Of a DNA stretch of 64,000 nucleotides, positions 33,305 to 44,414 are shown in pieces (the stretch's first letter is position 1; each line of letters begins with the position of its first letter). Position numbers and translations under genes: made by a program. The stretch is from Taudactylus pleione (lineage: Eukaryota; Chordata; Amphibia; Anura; Myobatrachidae), in the NCBI GenBank assembly GCA_031769625.1, contig JAUIMM010000040.1, forward strand, positions 10,728,501-10,792,500. The letters are read 5' to 3'. The notes beneath the pieces are model-generated. The model saw only the letters and a program-made list of their open reading frames with translations, did not search any database and was not told the origin of the DNA.

Positions 33305-35014
33305 ATGGACGGGCCTGCTGTATTCATTTTCATGTTCTCTTTTAGAGTGTTCACCATCCTGGTCGGTTCGGGAATGTCCGGTTTCTGTGAAGGGGGACCG
33401 ATTGTGGAGAGGGGAGTTGATGGCAGTGCTGATGGAGTGGAGTCAGAAGGAGTGCAATGCCAATCAGGGGAGTGTCTGACCAATCTTAGTACTGTTATTG
33501 TTAAGAGAGCTGTTATTCCGTATACTCGGGAACTTTGTGGAGGTTTATCGTCTGAAGATTCCTGTATTTGTGAGCTTTGTGGGTCCCTAGTTGATGAGAA
33601 CTGTATCCAACGGTGCCAGCCTAAATATAACCCATACTGGGGTGGGTATCCTTTAGAGGATTATCATAGCATGGTAGGCAAAGTGTTAAATCAAACTGAT
33701 TGCTGGGTGTGTTCACATGTGCCACAGGGACAGCATAACGTAGGGTTGGTGCCATTTCCGCTGAATATCACGGAAATTTTAGAATTACAAAAAGGGAAAA
33801 CATTGGATGGAAAATTCCTCTCATCCAAACCACCTCATTTCAAACTCTATCAATTCCAAGTAGATAGATCACTTTTGTGTTTAAACATAACCAACCCCAA
33901 TAAACCCGGGAGTTGGGAAGTGACAGGGAATAATCAGACGATGACCTTCTCACAAAGAGCTGATAATGAGTCCATAAACCATGATCTGTTACGCTCAATT
34001 AAATCTAGTGGGAGACATTTTAGGTACCGGTATGCATTGAGTTCCACCAAAGAAATTATTGGTAAGGTGCCAGATGGTTATTGTGCTAAAATAATACAGC
34101 CAGAAACTTGCATGTACCAGATGGAAGACCCAGAAATAGGATTGTTTGCAAGGGAAATGTGCTTAATGATAATGATGCATACCATTCCTTATGTTCTCCC
34201 TGATAATGTTTATTTTATATGTGGAAGAAAAGCGTATAAGTTGCTCTCCATGAGGTCCGAAGGTTTGTGTTACCTGGGAAGAGTAGTCCCAGAAGTTATG
34301 ACCCTCACACATGTTGAAATGCTTGGTATACATAAAAACACACCATCACCATATCTTCACACGCAATATGAACACAGAGGCAAACAAAATATGATACCTG
34401 GCGACGTGCATAAAGCCACTCAGTTAATTAGTGAGACAACTGGCTTTCAAGTTTTAGTCGCATTGGATCCCACCAGGATCGATCAGGGTACATTAAATTT
34501 TAGATATATTCAGGAACTTGCTAAATTAATAGATAATATCACCGAGATGTACGATGACACATTCAGGTATACAGGGAGAGAATTGCAAGCGTACAAGAAA
34601 GAACTGGTGCAACACAGGCTAGTGTTAACTTATTTAACTGCTGTTAATGGAGGGTACTGCGTAACCTTGGCCACCCAATTTGGAGTAAAATGTTGCACCT
34701 ATGTCACCAATGATACCAGGGACCCCAAGGAGGTGATAGACTGAAAGATGGATGAAATTCTGCAGCTAAAATGGGAATTTCATAAGAACCATAATGCTTC
34801 TGTGGCTGGAGTAGGAGAGAAGATAGAAGGATGAGTTTCATGGCTGAACCCAGTAAAATGGTTCTCAGGTCTAGGGGAATGGGTCCAGGAAGTGATTGCC
34901 AGCATAGGCAAATTCTTAATCCTTATACTGATTGTCATCATAATAATTGGCATATGTGTCCAGTGTGTTCCTATTGTGTTGAAGTGTGGAAAATGTAAAA
35001 ATAGAGTAAAATGA
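33305..35014 (+). pseudogene. env: Retroviral envelope gene, nearly complete, two TGA stops
   Basis: Env mediates receptor binding and fusion. The ATG at 33305 opens a 479-codon frame beginning with a hydrophobic signal-like segment (MDGPAVFIFMFSFRVFTILV). SU has a cysteine-rich N-terminal part and several N-X-S/T glycosylation sites. The TM part has a heptad-rich region and a Cys...CC motif (GGYCVTLATQFGVKCCTY, ten residues between C and CC, where gammaretroviruses usually have six). The frame stops at TGA 34742-34744 and, in the same frame, again at TGA 34832-34834, before a membrane span FLILILIVIIIIGICV (from 34913) and a short tail ending 35014. Without those two stops the frame would be continuous. 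As it stands the product lacks the membrane anchor. No obvious furin site was found. Confidence 0.85.
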
Positions 35015-35415
35015 AAGAACAAAATTATGATGGTGGTCAGTATGAATACTGAGGTAAATACAGAACTGCATTACAACCCTGAACTAGGAAATACCATCAT
35101 TTAATGTATTATATTTAGACATGCATAGAATGTATTATTGAAATATTATTTTAAAACACCTCAGATAATGTAAAGTCTCAAATTTCCCCTTCAAGACTGC
35201 CTTCATAGGACTGGTGTATCCCCACACCTTTCACATGATCTTCCAAGATCCGCGGTGTGCGTATAATAGTAGTTTTATGTCCCCACTTAGAGACACATTA
35301 TTGATGGATTAAGAACCACCTTGTGCCATCCCGAAATAACACTAAATAGTATATAAATGTAAGACTAAAGATTATATTTTAAAATCAGATTGGGATAGCA
35401 TGTTGTTTGCTATCA
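35015..35415. other. Provirus region between env and 3' LTR
   Basis: No ORF of note. AT-rich. Confidence 0.5.
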
Positions 35416-35424
35416 AAGGGTGGA
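35416..35424 (+). promoter_or_regulatory. Polypurine tract before 3' LTR
   Basis: AAAGGGTGGA-like purine run directly before the 3' LTR start at 35426. It is short and interrupted by one T, but in the required place for plus-strand priming. Confidence 0.6.
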
Positions 35425-35425
35425 C

Positions 35426-36562
35426 TGTCGAAGCTGGATTATTGGCAGAGACAAGATCAGTTTAAAATTGAATTGCAGCGATGCCATCTTGTGACTGGCT
35501 GCAAGACGCCATCTTGGAAATATAATCGCAAGATGCCATTTTGTGAATGGCCGCCCAAGCGCCATTTTAGATAAACTCACACTTAGTACATGTGGTGATA
35601 TTACTATTAGCATCATGCGATTGCATCTTACACCATTTCTCATACACACATTAATACGCACAATTGTGCAGTTAACTAGTCGCATATTAGCGAATGCATA
35701 AGATCCTGTATGAAAACGCAGAATATTAGCTTCATGCACACGCATCTGCCCCAAGTTAACTAATGTCTTTACATCAAATCCCACATACTCACACATTACA
35801 TATCCACATACAAGGTTCCATAAGCTTTAAGGTATAAGATTCAAGTATGCACATTTACTATAATTGCTATGAAATAAAGATTATTTTGTAACTAAGGTTT
35901 TATACATGATAAATAAGCCATGTTTGGTATTGTACTGATGCGTACTCTCTCAACAGTATTCCGGTAGCATCGATGTAGAGATCGCAACATGCATTCTCAA
36001 CTTATGGACCGCAGAGACTTCAAGCAACAAAATGTACATTATATGACCAACTGTTAGGATTTGCATGAGGCGGGAAACCAGAGACTACCAGTTGTTAGAG
36101 GCTGGACTGTGTCTATTTGAACCAACCTGTTAGATGCCTTGCAACATATGCCCTCTCCTTTAGGACCAATGGTAGTAGCAACAAACTTCTCTATTGTGTT
36201 GTCTATTTCTGGGGTGGTATAAATATGTGTGCTCTGACCCTGGGTTTCTAGTCTTCGTGCTGAATGCTGATTGATGAGGGGTTTCTTGCTGATGCCTACA
36301 TCTGGTCCAGAGAGCTGCGTATGTATAACTGTACTTGGGTCTGTATAATTCCTTTGCACTAAATTGTACTTATAACTAGCGTGTAACTGACTATACTTTT
36401 ACTTGAATAATAATTTGTGCTTTGGAACCACAGGTTCTAGGTCTGGAGTCTTTATTTACTGTATAACTGCGTACGCAAAATAACATCATCCTTAGAGGTT
36501 TATAGGTAGGATATCAGAAGGTATAGGCAGGGGTGTATAGAGGTTCAAAGGCAGTATCGTTA
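35426..36562 (+). repeat. 3' LTR of endogenous retrovirus
   Basis: Same length (1137 bp) and ends as the 5' LTR. Differences from it are concentrated in the first 190 bases (about 17) and thinner afterwards. TATA box TATAAATA lies near 36218-36226. Confidence 0.95.
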
Positions 36563-36566
36563 CCCC

Positions 36567-37705
36567 CAAGGCTACAGTCTTATTTACCAACATGTACCAT
36601 TAAAGCGACAACCATATGTTCTACAATCACTTCTTTTATATATATTAATATATTCCTTGTAAAGTGCTGTGTAATATGAAGAAGCTGTAAAAATAGACTA
36701 ATATGTAATAAGTATTTAACAAGTTAAATTGAAAATTATGATGTACACTTATTTTGTCATTTCCAAAACACCAAAAATATTTCATAAAAAAATGTATTTG
36801 AAGAGCAGTTTTCTAGTCAAATGCATTTGCATTCATACTGTAAATTGTAGTGTTTTGTGGAACAAGAAGCGAGCATATATGCAGTACAGTATTTTCTAAA
36901 GTTTGTGGTCAAATCTTTCCTTAGTACACTATTCAAGGTCTTACTTCTATTTTTCTATAGTTTTCACTTTCAGTACATGGATGCTCTACTCTATAATCTG
37001 TATTTCGTAGTTAGTTGGTACCAGCCCTGTTATTTTAAATCATCTGCACTCTAAGGGAAACATAAAATGCTTCTAACCTTTATGTGACATTTTGAAATAC
37101 TAAGTTTAAGCAAAATGGAACAGTAACTCTGCTAAAAAAATACAGTAGTATTGTAAAGTCAAGTAACAAACCTACTTGTTTGGTATAAAGCATCATCATA
37201 TTATAGTAAATCAAGAACTATTTTGTGTAGTATATTATTTTCAATACAGCTTTTATTCACCAGATATGTTCACTGTTGTAAAATAAAGACCTCACAAAAC
37301 TTATAAGTGACGTTAATCATCAACAGTTTTTCTTCCTCATGGAATATATCATATGTAAAAATGTTTATTGTATACTAAACACCTGCTTGCTTTAAGATAA
37401 GGCATACTGTATTTTGTAATTTTTTATTTACACTTATCCTACATCTGCAGTCACAGTAATGTTGTTTGGGAAGGTAATAAGCAAAACTTCATAACATGTC
37501 TAAAAATTTACAAAAATAAATATAGGGGGAAATAAAGTTAAAATGTATCATATCTTAAAACAGATAAAACATACATATTAACATACAATTCCTGTGTGCA
37601 ATATTAGATAATAACACAACAATTACATATTGCTGTCTATTCAAACTTGTTGTTACATAATTGTTGTTTAATGTTATTGTTGGGATTTTGATAATAATGA
37701 ATTAT
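36567..37705. other. Unassigned AT-rich intron
   Basis: No gene or clear repeat recognised between the provirus and the next AT tracts. Confidence 0.4.
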
Positions 37706-37710
37706 TGCAA

Positions 37711-37737
37711 ATATATATATATATATATGTATGTGTG

Positions 37738-37769
<32 letters not shown>
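37711..37769. repeat. (AT)n microsatellite, compound
   Basis: Two AT tracts (about 37711-37728 and 37741-37769) separated by GTATGTGTGTAA. Followed by ACATACAT repeats to 37806. Confidence 0.93.
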
Positions 37770-37773
<4 letters not shown>

Positions 37774-37796
37774 CACACTTATATACTTACATACAT

Positions 37797-38125
37797 ACAT
37801 ACATACTGGCAGCACTCAGCGTCTTCATAGAAAAGTACATTTTATTTCCGGAGTTTTGGGCCTCCGCCCGTTGCCAAGGATACAGCGTTACTGTTCACAA
37901 TATCACATTTAAATATATTACCTATTCCTCATTAAGCTCAGCAATCCTACTCATCCTGACCAAGCTGCCTCATGTCTTCCCGGTGTGGCTAACCATGTCA
38001 ATAGAGTCAATTACAGGGGTAGCACGGCTGATGTCACCCAGTGTTCGGAGGCCCAGAAATGTTGGAAATAAAATTGACTTTTCTATGAAGATGCTGAGTG
38101 CCGCCAGCCTATATTGCTATACATT
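37797..38125. repeat. Inverted-repeat element with degenerate hammerhead-like cores
   Basis: The left end CTGGCAGCACTCAGCGTCTT then CATAGAAAAGTACATTTTATTTCC is mirrored at 38060-38120 by GGAAATAAAATTGACTTTTCTATG and CTGAGTGCCGCCAG. The - strand at 37850-37880 reads CCTTGGCAACGGGCGGAGGC then CCAAAAC, a decayed hammerhead-like core with a GGGC/GCCC stem. Confidence 0.7.
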
Positions 38126-38211
38126 GGAGGATCTCTCCTAGGAGGGCACCAGCGCAGTAAATAATTTTTTCAGGAATGAGTGCCGGGAATCTGGAAGAAT
38201 GTTTTATATAG

Positions 38212-38215
<4 letters not shown>

Positions 38216-38242
<27 letters not shown>
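38216..38242. repeat. (AT)n microsatellite
   Basis: AT tract directly left of the inverted-repeat element that carries the best hammerhead pair. Confidence 0.93.
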
Positions 38243-38246
<4 letters not shown>

Positions 38247-38315
38247 TCCAAGAAAATAGAGAGCACTCTCCAGGGACTTTGTAGAAAGTTAGTTTAATCA
38301 CAGAGAATTAATACC

Positions 38316-38369
38316 TACTCCTTCAGTCAACGTTTCGGTCACAGCACATGACCTTCATCAGGAAAGGAG
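38316..38369 (-). ncRNA. Hammerhead ribozyme, best candidate
   Basis: On the - strand: CTCCTT (stem I), CTGATGA (38355-38361), one A, GGTCA (38349-38353) pairing with TGACC (38337-38341) across a seven-base loop, GAAA (38333-38336), then CGTTGACTG and AAGGAG, which pairs with CTCCTT. All conserved core bases and a plausible NUH cleavage triplet (GUU) are present. Stem III is minimal, as known for Penelope-like element hammerheads. Confidence 0.68.
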
Positions 38370-38389
38370 CATCACCAAGAGAAACAAGA

Positions 38390-38440
38390 ACCTGTCCTGA
38401 TGAAGGCCATGTGCTTTGACCGAAACGTCGACTAAAGGAG
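38390..38440 (+). ncRNA. Hammerhead ribozyme-like motif, partner copy
   Basis: CTGATGA (38397-38403), an 18-base stem-loop II region with weaker pairing than its partner, GAAA (38422-38425), then CGTCGAC with a canonical GUC triplet. CCT..GTC before the core can pair with GAC..AGG after it. Diverged in stem II relative to the - strand copy. Confidence 0.55.
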
Positions 38441-38624
38441 TATTTATTAATTCTCTGTGATTAAACTAACTTTCTACAAAGTACCTGGTGACTGCTCTCT
38501 ATTTTTTGGATTATACATATCCTGTCCTACAACTAGGACTCATGTGACGTGACACCCAGGGAATTACGCTTACCTGACAGTGTGTGCCAGCCACCCCTTG
38601 GATATATATATATATATACGCACA

Positions 38625-38935
38625 GAGGGTAAAATAAGTTTTTTTCTCAGTAAATATATTTGTACACACATGCAAAGAAATCAAATCATAGATGTCCATA
38701 AATTGTTATGTGTAATAATGTGAAATGACTCGGGGAAAAAGTATTGAGCACGCTTACTGAAATTTATTTAATACTTTGAACAAAAGCCTTTGTTGGTAAT
38801 GACAGCTTCAAGACGCCTCCTGTATGGAGAAACTAGTTGCATGCATTGCTCAGGTGTGATTTTGGCCCATTCTTCCACACAAAGTCTTCAAATCTTGAAG
38901 GTTCCGTGGGCCTCTTCTATGAACTCTGACAGACA
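38625..38935. mobile_element. Tc1/mariner-like remnant
   Basis: The block GGGGAAAAAGTATTGAGCAC then CTTTGTTGGTAATGACAGCT, TCAAGACGCCTCCTGTATGG and TTGGCCCATTCTTCCACACA matches the non-coding and 5' region of a Tc1-like transposon widespread in fish and amphibians. The rest of the element, with the DDE core, is missing; the match stops near 38930. Confidence 0.7.
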
Positions 38936-39059
38936 CATAACTCAGCCATGCTTCAGATTTGGTTTCAGTCATAGAAGTGGTAAAATTTGGATCCCTCACC
39001 AGTTTCCGTATCTGTGGGCCGTCAAAAATTCCTGCCTTTAATTTTTCAATACTAAGAGA

Positions 39060-39535
39060 TGGAAATGTTCAAAAAACATACGTGAAGGCAGCAGTATGAT
39101 TTTTTCCTGTCAATTAAGGGCTCATGAATGATGTTGGATTCTCCTACAGTTAAAACTTATCTTGGAAGCCATACGGTTAGCTGCCATTGCTTTTGTTTTG
39201 CATGACTATCCCATAAGCATATGTGACAAGAATACTTAGTATATCCACTTTGCTGCCCAAGAAGAAAGTTTACCATTTTTAAATCAACACAAATAGACCA
39301 CTGATGTAGAGAATCAGCATTTTTTTCTAAGACTAACTTGATATTTTCATACTGTTCTTTAAGTTTTGTTGAAAGACCGATAGGAATCAATGCAAATTTG
39401 TTCCCATTGTGCAGTAATATGCATTTTATGCTAGTTTTAGAACTATCCAAAAAAGAGCCGCCAGTCTTCTGCTCGATAGTCTGGTAAGCCCATCATCTGG
39501 AGAAGTTACGGAATAAATTGTTGCAGTACACAAGA
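39060..39535 (-). pseudogene. Fragment of an unclassified multicopy ORF family
   Basis: Reading on the - strand: GLPDYRAEDWRLF, then DSSKTSIKCILLHNGNKFA, CVDLKMVNFLLGQQSGYTK and CHICLWDSHAKQK, then a decayed HEPLIDRKK. I recognise this block set from repeated uncharacterised ORFs in many animal genomes, with conserved HNGN, LLGxQxGxTK and CxxCxW motifs, but I know no function for it and cannot assign a transposon class. The central open part is 97 codons (39157-39450) and the flanks contain stops, so it is a relic. Confidence 0.5.
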
Positions 39536-39539
39536 TTGT

Positions 39540-39990
39540 TATCTTATCAGTACTCATACCTGATACATATGTAGATATGTATCACCTACCATAACATCTT
39601 AAAGGCTGAGTCTCCCTTTTTTGACTGTATGTACTGTATTTTGCAATAAATAGCCATTTTCTTATATTTAAACATTGGTTAAATACAATGTCAAAAAGAG
39701 TGCAACTAATGTGTACCTTTTACTTTACAGTTTTCCTTTGTGGCGATGTGCATATATCTGCAGAATTCCTTTGTTTGTTTCTGTCTAGTAGTGGTATTTT
39801 AGGGGTATTTGACTATATTATATTGGTATATACAAGTCTGATATAGATTATTTTTTAATTGAATCCTGTCAATCAGATAGGAGCACCACTGATGCCCCTT
39901 ATATTATTACATTTTAGAAGAAAATAGGAAGCAAGGGGTTTCCATTTTCAGTGCACTGAATAAGGAAACATCTTCCTTCCTTTTTTCTTC
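39540..39990. other. Unassigned intronic sequence
   Basis: No supported gene. A small inverted pair (GAAAATAGGAAGCAAGG and its approximate complement) lies near 39915-39990. Confidence 0.3.
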
Positions 39991-39994
39991 TAAA

Positions 39995-40400
39995 ACATTA
40001 CAGTGGGGTAAGGTACTGCATTATTATTTTGCGTACAATGCACCTGTTTGTATTGTGCATGTGCAGTAATGATGTATATCTCAGTCAGCATTCATCCTCA
40101 CTCTCATCATCATCATCCTCATGGATCTTTTTCCAGGGTTCAAACAGCTGCAAAATATGCTACTCTGTGTAATCTCTATAGGTTGAATTTGTGACCTTAC
40201 AGTGGGATAGGGTACTGCATTAATATTTTATGTAAAGTGCACTTTTTTGTATTGTGCATGTGCAGTGGCATGTCGTATATCTCAGACTGCATTCCTCATC
40301 ATCGTTGTCGTCTTTATCATCATCATCATCATATTCATTATCATCATCACAGATCTTTCCCCAGAGATAAAACAGCCACAACAGATTGAGTATATATAGC
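39995..40400. repeat. Diverged tandem duplication, about 195-bp unit
   Basis: Two units (about 39995-40190 and 40191-40400) share TACAGTGGGGTAAGGTACTG, GTATTGTGCATGTGCAGT, TATATCTCAG, a TCATCATC-rich run and GATCTTT.TCCAG. The TCATCATC run expanded in the second unit. Confidence 0.75.
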
Positions 40401-42380
40401 TACTTTTACCCTACATACTACTTAGGGTGCATTATAATGCCCTTCCTGTACTCAGAATATGTTGTTCTGCCCCTTCCCTCCTCATCCTGCCTATATAAAC
40501 AGAACATAGACAGCCAGACTGGGGAAGTGAAGGAATGCGTGTTAATGCACCTTACTTAGTATGTAGGGGGAAGCAGACGCATACAGGGGAGATTTACTAA
40601 AGCATCTAAAAATTAAAAGTGATGGTGTTGCCCAATCTATCTAATACATTTATATAAAGTATATTCTACTTTTTTGTTTGCCAGCACAAGTCTTTCTTTA
40701 TAGTATGGTTGATGCCTAAACATTCCCTTAGTTTCTTTCATTTCTTTTTTGCATTTACTTTAACTCTAATACAGCTGATCAATAATTTAACTACTGTAGT
40801 ACAAAGGCACAAGACTCCAGTGTATTATCCCACTGTCTACTGTACTTACTCTTCAATCTTTGCTATGTATGAAAAATTAAATTAGAATTTACAGTACCCC
40901 TATCAGACTTATCTTACAGTACTGTCTGATTTTGCCTTGTACTTATTTTATTGTACTTATTATACTATACTAATTTTCCTGTATTGTCTGTAGTAAAATG
41001 ATGTGTAAACAATGTTGCCATGTAAATAAATACATAGTAGGCAAACATACCATACATATCAAAACTGTATATGAGGAAGCTGTTGACTCTCATAGAGAAA
41101 AACAGTAAGTAATTGAAACCACCCAGTTTTCCTAAATTTCACTTATTTTTAAGCTATTTTCTTAAGTCATGCATACTTTTAACTATTTTAACTTAACTTG
41201 GCTGTGTACAGTATGTTCATTTTCAGGAATATTTATCACTGGTATAAAAGCACAGCAATGACTGCTTAAACTAATCTTCTTCCTCTCCCTAGAAAGATTC
41301 ATTTTATCTGAAACACAAACAAATTATATAAAAGAGAATTTTATTAGCAGTTGTGAGTCATAACAAAGTTAGTATCGCCAAAACTACATCAGTTATTCTG
41401 ATGGAAAATTCACAAAATAAGAAAATTACAAGAGCGTTAATAAATCATCAGACAATGCAAATCCTTACAAGAGCATTCATCAGCTGAAAGTAACAATATA
41501 ACAAACATGTCCATAGCAAAAGAAATAAAATATTTTTTTGTGAACCCATAAATTAATCATGGTTATATCACTTGGATATTCCTCCTGTAAAGATTAGTAA
41601 TATGTGTCTAAAACAAGTAAAAGTATACATATATTAAAGTATTAAATAATTAACAATTCAGAACAAATACTGTACTAAGCTACATAATCATGACCAGTAG
41701 TGGCTCCTACCTTTTTATGTGAGGGGGCTACCAGTGTGCTGCTCCTGTTCTCTCTGGCACTTGCCAGGTGTATTGTGCTTGCACAATGCATCTGGCAGGG
41801 CCCACAACTGGCGCATGCACACAAATGGCAGCTTCATCATTGACTGCAGCCCCTAAAAGCTGGGTATGGCTCAAGGAAAAGTTGGGGAGTGGCTTCCCAA
41901 TGTCTGCTTATCATGGTCCAGACTGGTAGTCCCAGGGGGAGAAAGCAATGCCCCCTGGGGCTGTATCTTGGTTGTAGTTAACAGATAGCACTTCCAGTAG
42001 GAAGCTACTGTCAATGACCCAAAGACTCTCTGCATAAATCTGTTAAACTTAGTGATGAGTGGTTCAGTTTTGCAGACAAATGAAAACACCCAAACTTGGG
42101 GTTTCCATGGAGAACAGAATCTGGTATGAGGGTTGTCAATCCTCCAAATAAAAGGTAAGTAATAAATATGTAAACCAGTGCTAGCTATATATCATTTACA
42201 TAAAAAAATCAATATCTATCAATAAATAGAAAAAAAATAAACCAAATTTTGTATATATAATAAAAAAGAACAGGATGGTTCTATCACATATAATAACAAT
42301 TTATTGTAAGTAAATTCTTAAACCATGAATTCATGAAAGTGCACTATAAAAATACAAATATAAATATAAAAAATGTTTTT
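40401..42380. other. Mostly unassigned intron
   Basis: AT-rich, no supported gene. A GC-richer dispersed repeat lies at about 41690-41880 (AGTAGTGGCTCCTACC, GAGGGGGCTACCAG, TGGCGCATGCAC). Confidence 0.35.
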
Positions 42381-42389
42381 GCATCCGCC

Positions 42390-42745
42390 ACTTGTTAAAC
42401 TCCCAGATCTCCTATTGGTTTAGGACTTCCTGTATATAATATTAGCAGCAAAAGTTACCAGGTGTATGTAGAGCATCCCCAATTATCTGTAAACACACAA
42501 TGCAGTTGAAAGTGTGTTCTAGGGAATAATCCACTAGTGGTCAACTACAGTCAAATGTCACTTGAGGAAAACAGTCCAAATAGTGTCCAAAATAGAGTTC
42601 AGGAGTTCAATATAAATCCAAGTGGTCTGTGTAATAGCTCAACGCGTTCCCCTCAGTCCAAAAATCCCAGCTTCCTCTGGAGCAAGTTTTGCTGTTAATA
42701 TTATACAGAGGAAGTCCTAAACCAATAGGAAATCTGGAATACTGT
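42390..42745. repeat. Inverted-repeat element with degenerate hammerhead-like region
   Basis: CCAGATCTCCTATTGGTTTA and GGACTTCCTGTATATAATAT (42400-42445) are mirrored by ATATTATACAGAGGAAGTCC and TAAACCAATAGGAAATCTGG (42695-42740). In the spacer the - strand near 42630-42690 has GGAAGCTGGGA, a stem and GGGGAACGCGTTGAGC, weakly hammerhead-like. Confidence 0.6.
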
Positions 42746-42771
42746 GATGAAAAAATAAAATTTGGAGCCTC

Positions 42772-43910
42772 TTGTACATACTAACTATGATGTATTTATG
42801 CTGCCCACCCTCCAGAATGTTTAACACGGCTGGGAATCTTGTGAATGATCAGTATTGGAGGATATTTCCAAAAAATATAGAAATACTAATGTTCATCAAA
42901 ATTCTCAGAAGAAAACCTCTCCAAGCAATTACAACAAACAGTGCCCATAACAGTGGATTCCAGAAGGGATAGCTAATATCCTGTAATAATGATATTAACA
43001 ATGATGAAGGTGATGATGAGTATGATGACATCTTCCAACTGTAAGGATGATTAATACTGTTATTCTAATGCCCATTGGTAGCTTGGTTTAACCAACCCAC
43101 AAAAATGTTTGCTTTCACCAGATTTTCAACCAGCCATATAGGCCCTGTTTCCAGCAGTTTCTCCACAGGTATAGAGTAGTATCATCCTCCATATCATCCT
43201 TTATTGTGTGTACTTGACAGGCAGCATCTATTTGAATATGATGACTGCAGATTATTGGAGTTGCTCATTTCAGCTTTTCCTCCTTCAGTAGATTTTGATC
43301 TCCAGCTACTTAACTTTCTTTTAGAGGTCACTGTGGCAGAATCCATATGGACAGGTTTTGATCTGTTGTTTGTATGTGATTTGATTTAATTGGGCCTGTG
43401 ATTTGCTAGTTGGATTCAATGTGTTTGTAAACTCTACCTGAAAAACACTTTTGGCCTCAGGCCTGTGATTTGCTGTTTGGAGAAGTGTGTTGATAATATA
43501 TTTTAATATCCACTAAGCTTTAACTTTTAGGCTATTAGTTCTTGATATAGTAAAATATTATATAGAGTTGTATAATTTATTACACTACCATCTACTCTGA
43601 CACTGCTGTTTCATAGATGTACTATATTCTTTTAAACTGTAATTTGTTTGTGCTGCTGGTCTATCGCTTAGTTTAGCCAGCCAGCTTGCTGCAGCCTTTG
43701 GCCAATATTGGTGAAAACAATATTGTGGGATGTTGACAAAATTGGTGTTATTGATGTTACTAATACTGTAGGAACAAAAACAGACCGAAGTTATGATTTT
43801 AGCTGTTTTTTAATATCAATTTTTAAAGATTTGCAGTTCAAAAACCAAAACATTTGAGGGTGGTTTTGCCAAAATCAAAACACAGGTGCCTGTGCATTTC
43901 TCTAGTTAAA
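42772..43910 (+). pseudogene. 3' part of an old hAT transposon
   Basis: The + strand frame at 42790-42910 reads MFNTAGNLVND and PKNIEILMFIK, the C-terminal dimerisation block of hAT transposases, followed by an acidic tail near 42990-43040. The 3' flank ends near 43905 with TGCATTTCTCTAG, similar to hAT termini. The preceding 43770-43900 (GGTTTTGCCAAAATCAAAAC) matches the reversed interior of the MITE at 12702-12954. The 5' part of the gene is missing. Confidence 0.6.
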
Positions 43911-44410
43911 ATGTGTCTTTTAGAATATTATACCAGTGTTTACATTTAAAGGTACATTTTAGTCTATTCATTTAATGTATGCTTTCAAAATGGTTAGTAA
44001 AGATATTGAACATAGAAACTTTGTTATTCTAATTTAATTAATTTAGGTTTTTTTTTGCATGGCAGTCTATCCTTGGCATATGGAACCAAACAAAGCCTAT
44101 ATTGACTTAAATAAATTCTGTATTAAATCTGATGACAAACAAACCTTGCACAAGTTTTTAATTGAATAATTATACTATCTAAGCCATTTGGGACTGCCAT
44201 GGGTAGGATGTATGCTCTGAGCTCTGTTATATAGTATAACAAGTGAACCAATATCTAGCACTCCCAAATAGCAGCTTCCTATTAGTATAGTAAGTAAACT
44301 GGCTACTTAAAAGCTATATTGTAAAAAAGAAGAACTTGTAATATGATATATTGTATAAGGTATTTACAATGTAACTAAGGTACAATGTTTGAATGACATA
44401 CAACAACAAT
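43911..44410. other. Unassigned AT-rich intron
   Basis: No supported gene. An (AT)n tract begins at 44415. Confidence 0.4.
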
Positions 44411-44414
44411 CAAC

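Larger units (their letters stand above)
24135..36562 (+). mobile_element. Endogenous retrovirus, gamma/epsilon-like, full length
   Basis: Complete provirus with two LTRs of identical length (1137 bp), a proline-tRNA-like primer site, gag, pro, pol, env and a short polypurine tract. The four bases before the 5' LTR (CACC) and after the 3' LTR (CCCC) differ once, compatible with a 4-bp target duplication. A single zinc knuckle in Gag, the primer site, the env layout and the absence of recognisable accessory genes fit the gamma/epsilon group. By hand count the LTRs differ at about 50 positions (near 4 percent), so the insertion is old enough to have decayed. It spans 12428 bp, or about 11.2 kb without the solo LTR nested at 31511-32770. 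All gag and pol reading frames are broken. Confidence 0.93.
38246..38515. repeat. Inverted-repeat element with two hammerhead-like cores
   Basis: The left arm (38246-38369) and right arm (38391-38513) are near-perfect complements: outer ends CCAAGAAAATAGAGAGCA and TGCTCTCTATTTTTTGG, middle AAAGTTAGTTTAATCACAGA and its complement. Each arm holds one hammerhead-like core, pointing away from the other. A 20-bp spacer separates them. Confidence 0.8.
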
